From assembly GCA_900555915.1 (NCBI GenBank), contig USNC01000062.1:1-7779 (forward strand): DNA of 7,779 nucleotides, written 5' to 3'. The notes below the pieces were generated by a model. It was not told the origin of the DNA, made no database searches, and saw nothing but the letters and a program-made list of their open reading frames with translations. Shown piece after piece: positions 1 to 6,279 of this stretch. Position 1 is the first letter of the stretch. The number at the start of each line of letters is the position of its first letter. A program made the translations under genes and the position numbers. The stretch comes from an uncultured Porphyromonadaceae bacterium. GTDB lineage: Bacteria > Bacteroidota > Bacteroidia > Bacteroidales > Muribaculaceae.

Positions 1-31
1 GTCGGCAGCGTCAGATGTGTATAAGAGACAG
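1..31 (+). other. Nextera sequencing adapter (not genomic)
   Basis: This is the Illumina Nextera read-1 transposase adapter lacking its first two bases. Positions 13-31 are the 19-bp Tn5 mosaic end (AGATGTGTATAAGAGACAG). Genomic sequence starts at 32. The same adapter in reverse orientation closes the window, so the two ends form an artificial inverted repeat. Read on the minus strand, the adapter stays open in the frame of the GH105 gene and would add the false tail SCLLYTSDAAD to that protein. Confidence 0.98.
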
Positions 32-1206
32 CTGTAGGCAAGGTCGGTCCAGTAGCGGCGGTCGGGGTTTGAGTCTTTCTCGAGATAGCGCACATATTCG
101 CAAGCGGCGAGCAGGAACGCGCCTGTGCCGAAATCTGCTGTAGAGTTCCGGTCAACCACCTGTCCGGGTATCGCTTTCTCCCCTATGGGCTGCACATAGC
201 CAATGCGTCCGTCTTTCTGAAGCGCCTTTGAAGATAGATATTCCCAACCTTTCAAGGCCGCCTCAAGATACTTCGGGTCTGTGAGATAGCCGTTGTTGAC
301 ACCCCATAGCAGTCCGTAGGTGAAGAATGCGGTCCCGCTTGTCTCGTATCCAGGGGCGTGCCCCTCGTCAAGCATCGACCGGCTCCAGTAGCCGCCGGGC
401 TGCTGGCTTGCCACCACCGCGTCGGCGAGTTGCCGGTAGCGGTTCTCGAAAACTTCGCGGTGCCTGTAGTCTGCGGGAAGGTCTTTCAATACTTTGGCCA
501 GGCCGGCGAGCACCCATCCGTCGCCGCGCGCCCAGAAATCTTTTTTCCCGTTGGCGCTCTCATGCTTCGGATAGACGTATTTCGCATCGCGGTAATAAAG
601 GCCGGCCTCATTGTCAAACATTATGCTGTCGGCATACATGAAATAGTCATGCAGTTTGTCGAGATACTTCCCGTTGCCCGTTATCTTGTATAGTTTTGTC
701 ATCACCGGCATCACCATGTATAGCCCGTCGGCCCACCACCAGTAGTCGTCATCGGGGGTGGCGATCTGATATTCCATCACTTCCCGGGCCCGCTTTATTC
801 TCTTGTCGTCGGGGAGGATGTTGTAAAGGTCGGCGTAAGTCTGGAAGCATATCTGCCAGTCGCCGAAAAGCACGTGATCCTGCGACTCTCCGTAGTTTCT
901 GTATTTCCATTTGCTGCGGTCGGTGCCTTTCGCCCCCTTCCATTGGTTGTGCTCCGCCCAGTCTTCGGAATATTTCAGCCATCGCGGATTGCCTGTAAGG
1001 TTGTAAGCCTCCATATTGCCGGTGTGATAAGCCGCCACGTGCCAGAAAGAAGTGGCTTCGGCCTTATTGGTCGCTTGCCAATGGTCGTTGACGCGGTCGA
1101 TAATGTCCCTGACCTTGCGCGACTCTTTGTTGACATCGGCCATCGATGCCACTGAGGAAAAGACCGCGATAAGCAGCGGAGCGAGTATGAGTTTGAGTGA
1201 GTTCAT
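32..1206 (-). CDS. GH105/GH88-type unsaturated uronyl hydrolase (partial, 3' end cut)
   Basis: This is a secreted glycoside hydrolase of the YteR/YesR type (Pfam Glyco_hydro_88), which removes the 4,5-unsaturated uronic acid that polysaccharide lyases leave on rhamnogalacturonan or related oligosaccharides. I translated 391 codons with no stop. Residues 1-23 form a Sec signal peptide (MNSLKLILAPLLIAVFSSVA, then SMA before D24) with no lipobox, so the enzyme is probably periplasmic. Family landmarks are WWWADGLYM (about 156-164; D160 fits the catalytic Asp), FWARGDGW (224-231; R227 and W231 fit the substrate site), GTAFFTYGLLWG (291-302) and the C-terminal DFGTGAFLLAACEY (358-371). YteR-type enzymes are about 370-400 residues, so only a few residues should be missing. 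The ATG at 1206 gives an intact signal peptide and lies just downstream of a -7 element. The gene is divergent from the HTCS. The exact linkage cleaved (rhamnogalacturonan or glucuronyl-arabinogalactan) is not resolved. Confidence 0.9.
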
Positions 1207-1234
1207 GAAATTGGGTCTTGTGGTTGTTCGTATG

Positions 1235-1264
1235 CAAAGTTAGTAATTTTTTGTGAGATATAAA
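1235..1264 (-). promoter_or_regulatory. Putative promoter of the GH105 gene
   Basis: On the minus strand, TAACTTTG (1242-1235) matches the Bacteroidetes -7 consensus TAnnTTTG. A TTTA (1264-1261) lies 18 nt upstream in the place of the -33 TTTG. Transcription would start near 1228, leaving a leader of roughly 20 nt before the ATG at 1206. No Shine-Dalgarno sequence is visible, as is usual in this phylum. The TACGAATT-type repeat found upstream of the GH43 gene is absent at the equivalent distance here. Confidence 0.55.
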
Positions 1265-1287
1265 GCCTGTCATAAAGGATTTTTTAG

Positions 1288-1295
1288 TATATTTG
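1288..1295 (+). promoter_or_regulatory. Putative -7 element of the HTCS gene
   Basis: TATATTTG matches the Bacteroidetes TAnnTTTG element exactly. No good -33 TTTG lies at the usual distance, so the promoter may be weak or need help. A start near 1302 would give a 5' leader of about 120 nt that opens with the hairpin at 1302-1346. Confidence 0.45.
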
Positions 1296-1301
1296 CAGTC
1301 C

Positions 1302-1346
1302 CAAACGGTTGTCTGCGTCCGGTTTGTGGCGGATGCGGACAGTTTG
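1302..1346 (+). promoter_or_regulatory. Inverted repeat / 5'-leader hairpin before the HTCS gene
   Basis: The arms 1310-1321 (TGTCTGCGTCCG) and 1330-1341 (CGGATGCGGACA) form a 12-bp stem with two G-U pairs and an 8-nt loop. Five more pairs (CAAAC 1302-1306 with GTTTG 1342-1346) extend it across a 3-nt bulge. It begins where the HTCS transcript is predicted to start. It could be an mRNA-stabilising or attenuating leader structure, or a DNA operator in the divergent region: it lies 68-99 bp upstream of the GH105 -7 element, the same range in which the phased repeats lie before the GH43 gene. The two G-U pairs favour an RNA role slightly. Confidence 0.5.
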
Positions 1347-1423
1347 TATGCTGATTGCAATGTTCTAACAATGTGAAACATAAGGTTCCATTTGAGCCGA
1401 GCCTTAAAATCTTTGGTCTATAT

Positions 1424-4400
1424 ATGCACAAGATATATATATTGTTGTTGTTGTGTGTGCTTGCCTTCGTGCCGGAGGCTTCGGCATTGCCTGCCGATTA
1501 CCGTACGGGTCGACTTTTCGATGATCATGCGGTAGTCTCGGGCAGTTATACCGGCTTCTGTCAGGACAACGACGGTTTCGTCTGGATTGGAACCAACAGA
1601 GGGTTGCTTAGATTTGACGGAAACGCCTACGATGTTTACCGTCACGAAGACAATGGTGAAAGTTCCTTGAGCGACAGCCGTGTGCTTGATGTCTTCTGCG
1701 ACAGCAAAGGCCACATATGGGTTGCGACGGCAAACGGACTGAACCTTTACCGGCCCGACACCAACACGTTCACTGTGGTTGAGTTGCCTTACAAAAGTTT
1801 TTTCGGATATATAATAGCCATAAGCGAGCAGGTGGACGGCACTGTCACGTTCATTGCTTCCGGAGTGGGACTCTACGTGATTGACTTCGACGACGATGAC
1901 AACCCTGTGGCCGTGAAATATAACGACATGTCGGTCGGATACGGATTCAACACCATCGTATGTTGCCCCAACGGACAGATGTATCTTGGCGTGCACGACG
2001 GCGTGGTCTACAATATGGCGCCCAACGGCAATCTGACACCGATCAGGGTGACACATGGCGAGTATATAGTGGCTCTGAGTCTGGAGAGCGATGGCAATGT
2101 CCTTGTCAGCACGCTCAACTCATTGTATAGGATAGAGGTGGCTACGGGAAATGTCGTCACCATCTGGACAGATGAAAAGATATCTATCAATAAACTCTCA
2201 AATTCGGCCGGAGGCATTGTCTATGTCGGCACGTCCGACAAGGGTCTCTGGCAGGTCAGCGAGGGTTCGGACAAGGCAGTCCCGGCGGTCGAGATCTACA
2301 GCCCGTTTGTCGATCTGCGAAATTCCAACATCGGCGCCATATATTGCGCTCCTGACGGCAATCTTTGGATAGGATGCAACTATAAGGGAGTAGTGCTCGT
2401 GCCCGGCACGCATATGCCCTTCACTTATAAGAAGATCGCAGACCTTTTCCCGGATTTCAGCGGCGGTATAAACGCTATGGCACTCTGGCATGGGAATGTC
2501 ATAGCCGCCATTGACAAGGGGCGCGTATGCATGCTTGCTCCCAACGGACGTATGGTGATGAGCAGGAGTCTTCCTATGGGCGGCCCCATAACTTCCATCC
2601 TTGTCACAGACGACGACAAGGCCCTGCTCGGTGTGGTGGGAGGAGGAGTGTGGCAGCTTGACCTCGTTACGGGCGGCTTGAGCAAAGTGCTTGACATCGA
2701 GGGTAAATATCCCTTGGTGGTCCTGGCCAAAGGTAACGGCCCGGACCTGTTTGTCGGGATACACGGCACCGGACTGATGCGCTACAATATGGATACCAGG
2801 CAGTCTGAATGGATCCCTTATAAGGAAAGCAGCGAGACAGGCTTCAGCAATCCCTTCCTGACCTGCCTTATGCGCACCGACGACGGCAAACTGTGGATCT
2901 GCACCTACAGCGGACTGGCATGTTATGATCTGAATGCCGACAAGATGCTTGAGGTGGATCAGATTCCTTTTCTCAACGGCACCACATTCACAGTGGCTCC
3001 ATACAAAGACGGCACCGTCCTTGCCGGAACCAGCCAGGGGCTCATACATTACGATCTCAAGAATGGAGTCCTGAAAAAATACGACACATCAGATGGCCTT
3101 ACCGACAACGATGTGAGGTCGGTCGAGGTCGACAAGCATGGCGGCATATGGATCGGTACTGTGCGTGGCCTTTCGTATATCTCGCCTGACAGGGAGAACA
3201 TATCCGCCTATTATGGAGGCTACGGCCTTGTGGAGAGTGTGTTCAACCAGACATTATATTCAGTAGATGCCGACAGAATCTACCTCGGTAACGACCTCGG
3301 CATGACCTCTTTCAGTCCTGACTCGGTGCCGTCGCCCGGATTTGGCAAAGATGTCATGGTGTCGGCGTTCTATCTTAACGGTGAGCGCCTTGTGCCGGAG
3401 GCGATGACAGGCAGGCATCATGTGATAGAGGGCTGCCAGGTGCGTCCCGACGCTCTGTATCTGCCTTATAAGAGCAACGCTCTGACACTCAGGATGTCGA
3501 CGATGGACTTCCGGGATGCGTCGAATATAAGCTATATGTGGCGGCTGAATTCCAAAGATGACTGGACCCGGAATCCGCCGGGCGAGAATCTCATATATCT
3601 TCCGCATCTCGATCCCGGGAGTTATGATTTCGAGGTTTGCGCAGTGGAGAACAACATCATGTCGAACCCGACGCACATACGGATATTCATTTCTTATCCA
3701 TGGTATATGTCGTTCTGGACCAAGACAGCGTATGCCCTGATATTCATCTCCCTGATGGTGATGTGCTGGATCGTTTTCAGAAAGAAGCGCGATGAGAAGA
3801 TATATGATGAGAAAATCAAGTTCTTCATGGATATATCGCACGATCTGCGTTCTCCTATCACTCTTATTCTCAATCCGCTTGAATCCTTGCTCAAGCAGCC
3901 GTTCGAACCCGAGATCAAGGGAAAACTCCAGACCATGCACCGCAATCTCTACCGAATGCTGAGCCTTGTCAACCAGTTGCTCGACATCCGAAAACTCGAG
4001 AAAGGAAAGATGCGCCTCTACTGCAAGATGACGGATATCAACACGTTTGTCGGCGAGATGGTGGATATGTTCCGTCAGCAGGCTGAGTTCAAGAAGCAGA
4101 CCATCACCTTCCGGGGGCTGCCGCAGAGCCGCCTGGTCTGGCTCGACAGGAATAACTTCGACAAGATTCTTGTCAACCTTATCTCCAACGCCATAAAATA
4201 CACTCAGGAGGGCGGTGAGATCGACGTGAGTATAGATCTTGTAGACGATGCCAGGCTCGGGCAATGCGTGAGCGTGGTCGTCTCCGACAACGGAGTGGGG
4301 CTTGACGCCAAGATGCAGGCCCGTATCTTCGAGCGTTTCTACCGGGTGGAGAACGACCACTCGCATTCTCCCGGCGGCTTCGGCATAGGCCTGGATCTTT

Positions 4401-5422
4401 GCCGGCGTCTGGTCACCCTGCATCATGGATTTATAAGCGGACGCAACAGGGAAGACGGAGTGAGGGGAAGTGTCTTCACCGTCACTATTCCGCTCGACGA
4501 AAGCCTGTATGGAGATGCGGAATTGAAGAGAGGCGAGGATATCCCGGCAGAGGTCGGGGCAAGGAGCATCATAGGAATGGGCAATTCCCCTGCAGGGGAA
4601 TTGCCGACAAGGCCTGCGCCCTTGTCGGCAGGAAAATATATCCTTTTTGTCGACGACGATGAGGAGATGCGTTCCTACGTCTCGGAGCAGCTTGGCAAGG
4701 TCTACAAGGTGAGGACTGCCTCCAACGGTGCGGAAGCCCTTAAAATGGTGGGCGACAGGAAGCCTGACATCATTATCAGCGATGTGGTGATGCCGGAGGT
4801 GGATGGCCTGACTCTACTGAAACGTCTCAAGTCAAACGGCGACACAAACCATATCCCTGTGCTTCTGTTGAGTTCGAAGTCCACGGTCGCCGACCGCATG
4901 ATCGGTTGGGACAAGGGGGCCGACGGGTATCTCGGCAAGCCGTTCAGCATCGAGGAACTCGAGGCTATGGCCGGAATGCTCATCGAAAACCGTATGCGCA
5001 TGAAAGGGAAATATTCCGGAGCGCAGACCACGGAGGGAAAGATCGCCGCTCCGGAAGTAAAGGGCAACGATGAAGTGCTTATGGACCGTGTGCTCAAGGA
5101 AATAAACGCGCATTTGGATGATCCTCAGTTTAATGTGGAGAATCTCTCCGAATGTGTCGGGGTCAGCAGGGTGCATCTTCACCGTAAATTGAAGGAGATA
5201 ATAGGAATGTCGCCGAGCGACTACATCCGTACCATTCGTCTGAAGCGTGCCTGCGAATTGCTGAAGCGTCATGACATAGAGGTCACGCAGGTGGCCTTTG
5301 AGATAGGAATATGCTCGCAGTCGCATTTCTCGACGCATTTCAAACGCTATACGGGATATTCCCCTTCCGAGTATCGGGCGAGGTACGTAGGCGGAGGGGA
5401 ACCGGAGCAGGAACCGGACTGA
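1424..5422 (+). CDS. Hybrid two-component system regulator (HTCS)
   Basis: This single-polypeptide sensor-regulator of 1332 residues senses an oligosaccharide in the periplasm and activates glycan-use genes. Residues 1-21 are a signal peptide (MHKIYILLLLCVLAFVPEAS). Residues ~25-640 are a double beta-propeller with repeats such as VWIGTNRGLLRF (53-64), LWIGCNYKG (314-322) and IWIGTVRGL (575-583). A Y_Y_Y domain follows (~675-758), then one membrane helix (~764-785). The kinase has an H-box with H806 (ISHDLRSP), an N-box (N918, N922), a G1 box (DNGVGLD 955-961), an F-box (IFERFYR) and a G2 box (GGFGIGL 984-990). The receiver (~1071-1188) has D1077-D1079, phospho-acceptor D1120, S1150 and K1172. 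The AraC-type HTH pair spans ~1219-1321. All key catalytic residues are present. I chose the ATG at 1424 over 1355 because it places the signal peptide at the N-terminus; the 23 extra residues are not signal-like. The linker at 1053-1069 is encoded by a double palindrome. Target genes probably include the downstream GH43. Confidence 0.97.
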   Translation: MHKIYILLLLCVLAFVPEASALPADYRTGRLFDDHAVVSGSYTGFCQDNDGFVWIGTNRGLLRFDGNAYDVYRHEDNGESSLSDSRVLDVFCDSKGHIWVATANGLNLYRPDTNTFTVVELPYKSFFGYIIAISEQVDGTVTFIASGVGLYVIDFDDDDNPVAVKYNDMSVGYGFNTIVCCPNGQMYLGVHDGVVYNMAPNGNLTPIRVTHGEYIVALSLESDGNVLVSTLNSLYRIEVATGNVVTIWTDEKISINKLSNSAGGIVYVGTSDKGLWQVSEGSDKAVPAVEIYSPFVDLRNSNIGAIYCAPDGNLWIGCNYKGVVLVPGTHMPFTYKKIADLFPDFSGGINAMALWHGNVIAAIDKGRVCMLAPNGRMVMSRSLPMGGPITSILVTDDDKALLGVVGGGVWQLDLVTGGLSKVLDIEGKYPLVVLAKGNGPDLFVGIHGTGLMRYNMDTRQSEWIPYKESSETGFSNPFLTCLMRTDDGKLWICTYSGLACYDLNADKMLEVDQIPFLNGTTFTVAPYKDGTVLAGTSQGLIHYDLKNGVLKKYDTSDGLTDNDVRSVEVDKHGGIWIGTVRGLSYISPDRENISAYYGGYGLVESVFNQTLYSVDADRIYLGNDLGMTSFSPDSVPSPGFGKDVMVSAFYLNGERLVPEAMTGRHHVIEGCQVRPDALYLPYKSNALTLRMSTMDFRDASNISYMWRLNSKDDWTRNPPGENLIYLPHLDPGSYDFEVCAVENNIMSNPTHIRIFISYPWYMSFWTKTAYALIFISLMVMCWIVFRKKRDEKIYDEKIKFFMDISHDLRSPITLILNPLESLLKQPFEPEIKGKLQTMHRNLYRMLSLVNQLLDIRKLEKGKMRLYCKMTDINTFVGEMVDMFRQQAEFKKQTITFRGLPQSRLVWLDRNNFDKILVNLISNAIKYTQEGGEIDVSIDLVDDARLGQCVSVVVSDNGVGLDAKMQARIFERFYRVENDHSHSPGGFGIGLDLCRRLVTLHHGFISGRNREDGVRGSVFTVTIPLDESLYGDAELKRGEDIPAEVGARSIIGMGNSPAGELPTRPAPLSAGKYILFVDDDEEMRSYVSEQLGKVYKVRTASNGAEALKMVGDRKPDIIISDVVMPEVDGLTLLKRLKSNGDTNHIPVLLLSSKSTVADRMIGWDKGADGYLGKPFSIEELEAMAGMLIENRMRMKGKYSGAQTTEGKIAAPEVKGNDEVLMDRVLKEINAHLDDPQFNVENLSECVGVSRVHLHRKLKEIIGMSPSDYIRTIRLKRACELLKRHDIEVTQVAFEIGICSQSHFSTHFKRYTGYSPSEYRARYVGGGEPEQEPD
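4580..4630 (+). repeat. Codon-phased double palindrome inside the HTCS gene
   Basis: 4580-4605 is a perfect 26-bp palindrome (half-site ggcaattcccctg, centre between 4592 and 4593). Overlapping it, 4602-4612 (tgccgacaagg) pairs perfectly with 4620-4630 (ccttgtcggca) around a 7-nt loop. The two share 4602-4605, so they would be alternative hairpins. The unit is 51 nt, begins on a codon boundary and encodes exactly 17 residues (G1053-A1069, GNSPAGELPTRPAPLSA) in the linker between the ATPase and receiver domains. It looks like a small palindromic element inserted in frame where it does no structural harm. No second copy is visible in this window. Confidence 0.8.
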
Positions 5423-5467
5423 GCGGTCCGGATAATAACTTTCTGAGGTCATCAGTGGCTTTATACA

Positions 5468-5502
5468 TGGATGCCGGTGTCGGTTGGCGACGCCGGCATC
5501 CG
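5468..5502 (+). terminator. Hairpin after the HTCS stop, possible terminator
   Basis: GATGCCGGTGTCG (5470-5482) pairs with CGACGCCGGCATC (5488-5500) around a 5-nt loop, with one internal G-U. The stem extends to 5469/5501 and then one more G-U. It starts 46 nt after the HTCS stop codon, a normal place for a terminator or 3'-end-stabilising structure. There is no run of T after it, so efficient intrinsic termination is not assured. The structure is clear; the role is inferred. Confidence 0.5.
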
Positions 5503-5579
5503 GCGTCTTGTGCGGAGTCGTGAGACCCGGGCAAAAACGTCGAAAACAGGGGCCGCGGCACCCTTGAAACAGCCCGTTT

Positions 5580-5613
5580 TACGAATTATGAAGTTTGTGA
5601 TACGAATTGTAAA
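5580..5613 (+). promoter_or_regulatory. Candidate HTCS operator, copy 1 (21-bp-phased direct repeat)
   Basis: TACGAATTATGAA (5580-5592) and TACGAATTGTAAA (5601-5613) are direct repeats matching at 11 of 13 positions with a 21-bp period, two turns of the helix. AraC-family proteins bind direct half-sites at such spacing, and the HTCS encoded just upstream has an AraC-type domain. The repeats begin 97 and 76 bp upstream of the -7 element at 5677, exactly as in copy 2. A degenerate third unit may lie at 5622-5634, ending in the same AAAC as the third unit of copy 2. Identification of the binding protein is inference. Confidence 0.65.
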
Positions 5614-5676
5614 GCGATGTTATCCCCGCGAAACGAATAAATTACGTCAGCGAACGTCGTTTTGGTGCTTATTGAT

Positions 5677-5684
5677 TAACTTTG
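5677..5684 (+). promoter_or_regulatory. Putative -7 promoter element of an orphan transcript
   Basis: TAACTTTG matches the Bacteroidetes TAnnTTTG consensus. No TTTG sits at the proper -33 distance (the nearest, 5661-5664, is only 12 nt upstream), which fits an activator-dependent promoter. Its distance to the phased repeats equals that in the GH43 promoter. Transcription would start near 5691. Confidence 0.55.
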
Positions 5685-5691
5685 TAACCGT

Positions 5692-5714
5692 GAAACCGAT
5701 GCGGAAACCGATGC
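5692..5714 (+). repeat. Tandem 12-nt repeat at the predicted transcript start
   Basis: GAAACCGATGC occurs at 5692-5702 and again at 5704-5714, a perfect 11-nt match with a 12-nt period. It lies directly at the predicted +1 of the orphan transcript. It could arise from slippage, act as a half-site pair, or reflect the start of a small ORF, since ATG occurs in both copies. Confidence 0.7.
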
Positions 5715-5810
5715 TTTTTGGTGATCGTATCAAGCGCCTGACACCACAGGCGCGGCGAGTACAAGATGATTTTAGTTAAAGATTGATTATAGGTTTAGTT
5801 ATTAGGTAAT

Positions 5811-5854
5811 GGTTGTTGACTGGTGTGCGCGATGCATGCCAGTCCGCAACAACC
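5811..5854 (+). other. Long two-part hairpin in the orphan transcript
   Basis: The outer stem GGTTGTTG (5811-5818) / CAACAACC (5847-5854) is 8 perfect pairs. The inner stem ACTGGTGTGC (5819-5828) / GCATGCCAGT (5834-5843) is 10 pairs including two adjacent G-U pairs, with a 5-nt loop. A 3-nt bulge (5844-5846) separates the two on the 3' side. No T run follows, so it is not a simple terminator. The G-U pairs point to a plus-strand RNA structure. Confidence 0.65.
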
Positions 5855-5989
5855 CTATTTCCGCTGCGTTCTTCACGGGCGAGGCGGAATGGATGAGGAT
5901 GGAGGAAGAAGATATTAGACGATAACAACTGCTTTTCATACCAAACCAAACTCTGTTTATGTAAATCTGATCTCTTGAAGGGAGATGGA

Positions 5990-6029
5990 GGGAAAGGCTG
6001 ATTAGACTTAGGCCTTTCCCCCTTTTTTT
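5990..6029 (+). terminator. Intrinsic (Rho-independent) terminator
   Basis: GGGAAAGGC (5990-5998) pairs perfectly with GCCTTTCCC (6012-6020), extendable by one G-U pair, and is followed by two C and then seven T (6023-6029). This is the strongest terminator in the window. It lies 568 nt past the HTCS stop and 251 nt before the GH43 start, so it most simply ends a transcript that begins inside 5423-5990. The rest of the gap, 6030-6150, shows no gene or clear signal; its first part is G-rich. Confidence 0.8.
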
Positions 6030-6150
6030 CTCATACGGGGTGTGATGCGGAGGAGGGGCGGAGGCGGGTGGTCTCTCCTGAGGTAAATGTGGGATGTAAC
6101 CAGTCGGTATTTTGAAGGCCGCTGATAATCTGACGGTTATGAATTCATGT

Positions 6151-6205
6151 TACGAATTGTGAACTATTAGATACAATTTTGAGATGGTTTGTTACGAATC
6201 CAAAC
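6151..6205 (+). promoter_or_regulatory. Candidate HTCS operator, copy 2 (three 21-bp-phased units)
   Basis: Three units start at 6151 (TACGAATTGTGAA), 6172 (TACAATTTTGAGA) and 6193 (TACGAATCCAAAC), each exactly 21 bp after the last. The first differs from the first unit of copy 1 at one base of 13. Units one and two begin 97 and 76 bp before the -7 element at 6248, identical to copy 1. The array would occupy about -110 to -57 relative to the GH43 transcription start, a normal place for an activator. A perfect 10-bp palindrome, ATGAATTCAT, lies just upstream at 6139-6148. Confidence 0.7.
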
Positions 6206-6247
6206 GTATATGAGACCTGCGGGCGCGTGTATGACGGGCGGATTTGC

Positions 6248-6255
6248 TAAATTTG
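6248..6255 (+). promoter_or_regulatory. Putative -7 promoter element of the GH43 gene
   Basis: TAAATTTG matches TAnnTTTG. There is no TTTG at the -33 position (CGTG is found there), suggesting dependence on an activator bound at 6151-6205. A start near 6262 gives a short AT-rich leader of about 18 nt with no Shine-Dalgarno sequence, typical of the phylum. Confidence 0.6.
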
Positions 6256-6279
6256 CAATAATTAACAAAAATTTAATAA

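Larger units (their letters stand above)
5691..6029 (+). ncRNA. Candidate regulator-controlled small RNA, about 340 nt
   Basis: This stretch has a candidate promoter with an operator-like repeat in front and a strong intrinsic terminator at its end, but no convincing protein gene. Inside are hairpins at 5734-5753 (GCGCCTG/CAGGCGC, 6-nt loop), 5811-5854 (long, two-part stem) and 5859-5889 (TTCCGC/GCGGAA, long loop). The 5869-5990 part is purine-rich at first and otherwise little structured. I do not recognise it as RNase P RNA, tmRNA or another standard RNA, although recognition by eye is limited. A 26-codon ORF (5699-5779, MRKPMLFGDRIKRLTPQARR then VQDDFS) begins about 8 nt after the predicted start and could be a small protein instead. 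Other options are a leader that attenuates GH43 expression or the remnant of a lost gene. Both ends are predicted only from sequence. Confidence 0.4.

Noticed and set aside
358..693. Plus-strand ORFs across 327-998, opposite GH105.
   Set aside because: The minus strand codes for a clear GH105 enzyme over the entire stretch.
1226..1232. A single TACGAAC on the minus strand before the GH105 gene as an HTCS half-site.
   Set aside because: It is one unit only, downstream of the -7 element and without a 21-bp partner, so chance is the simpler explanation.
1355..1423. An upstream ATG at 1355 as the start of the HTCS.
   Set aside because: It would put 23 non-signal residues before a good signal peptide. 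The ATG at 1424 explains the N-terminus better.
2198..3049. A 283-codon minus-strand ORF opposite the HTCS propeller.
   Set aside because: Shadow of the sense frame, with no recognisable domain and no promoter.
3260..4426. A 388-codon minus-strand ORF within the HTCS gene.
   Set aside because: It lies opposite the membrane and kinase domains of a well-recognised protein, its translation shows no recognisable domain, and it is explained by GC-rich codon positions on the sense strand.
5471..5779. A 102-codon plus-strand ORF after the HTCS gene.
   Set aside because: It runs through the hairpin at 5468-5502, both operator-like repeats and the -7 element, and shows no family features. Only its last 26 codons lie downstream of the predicted transcript start.
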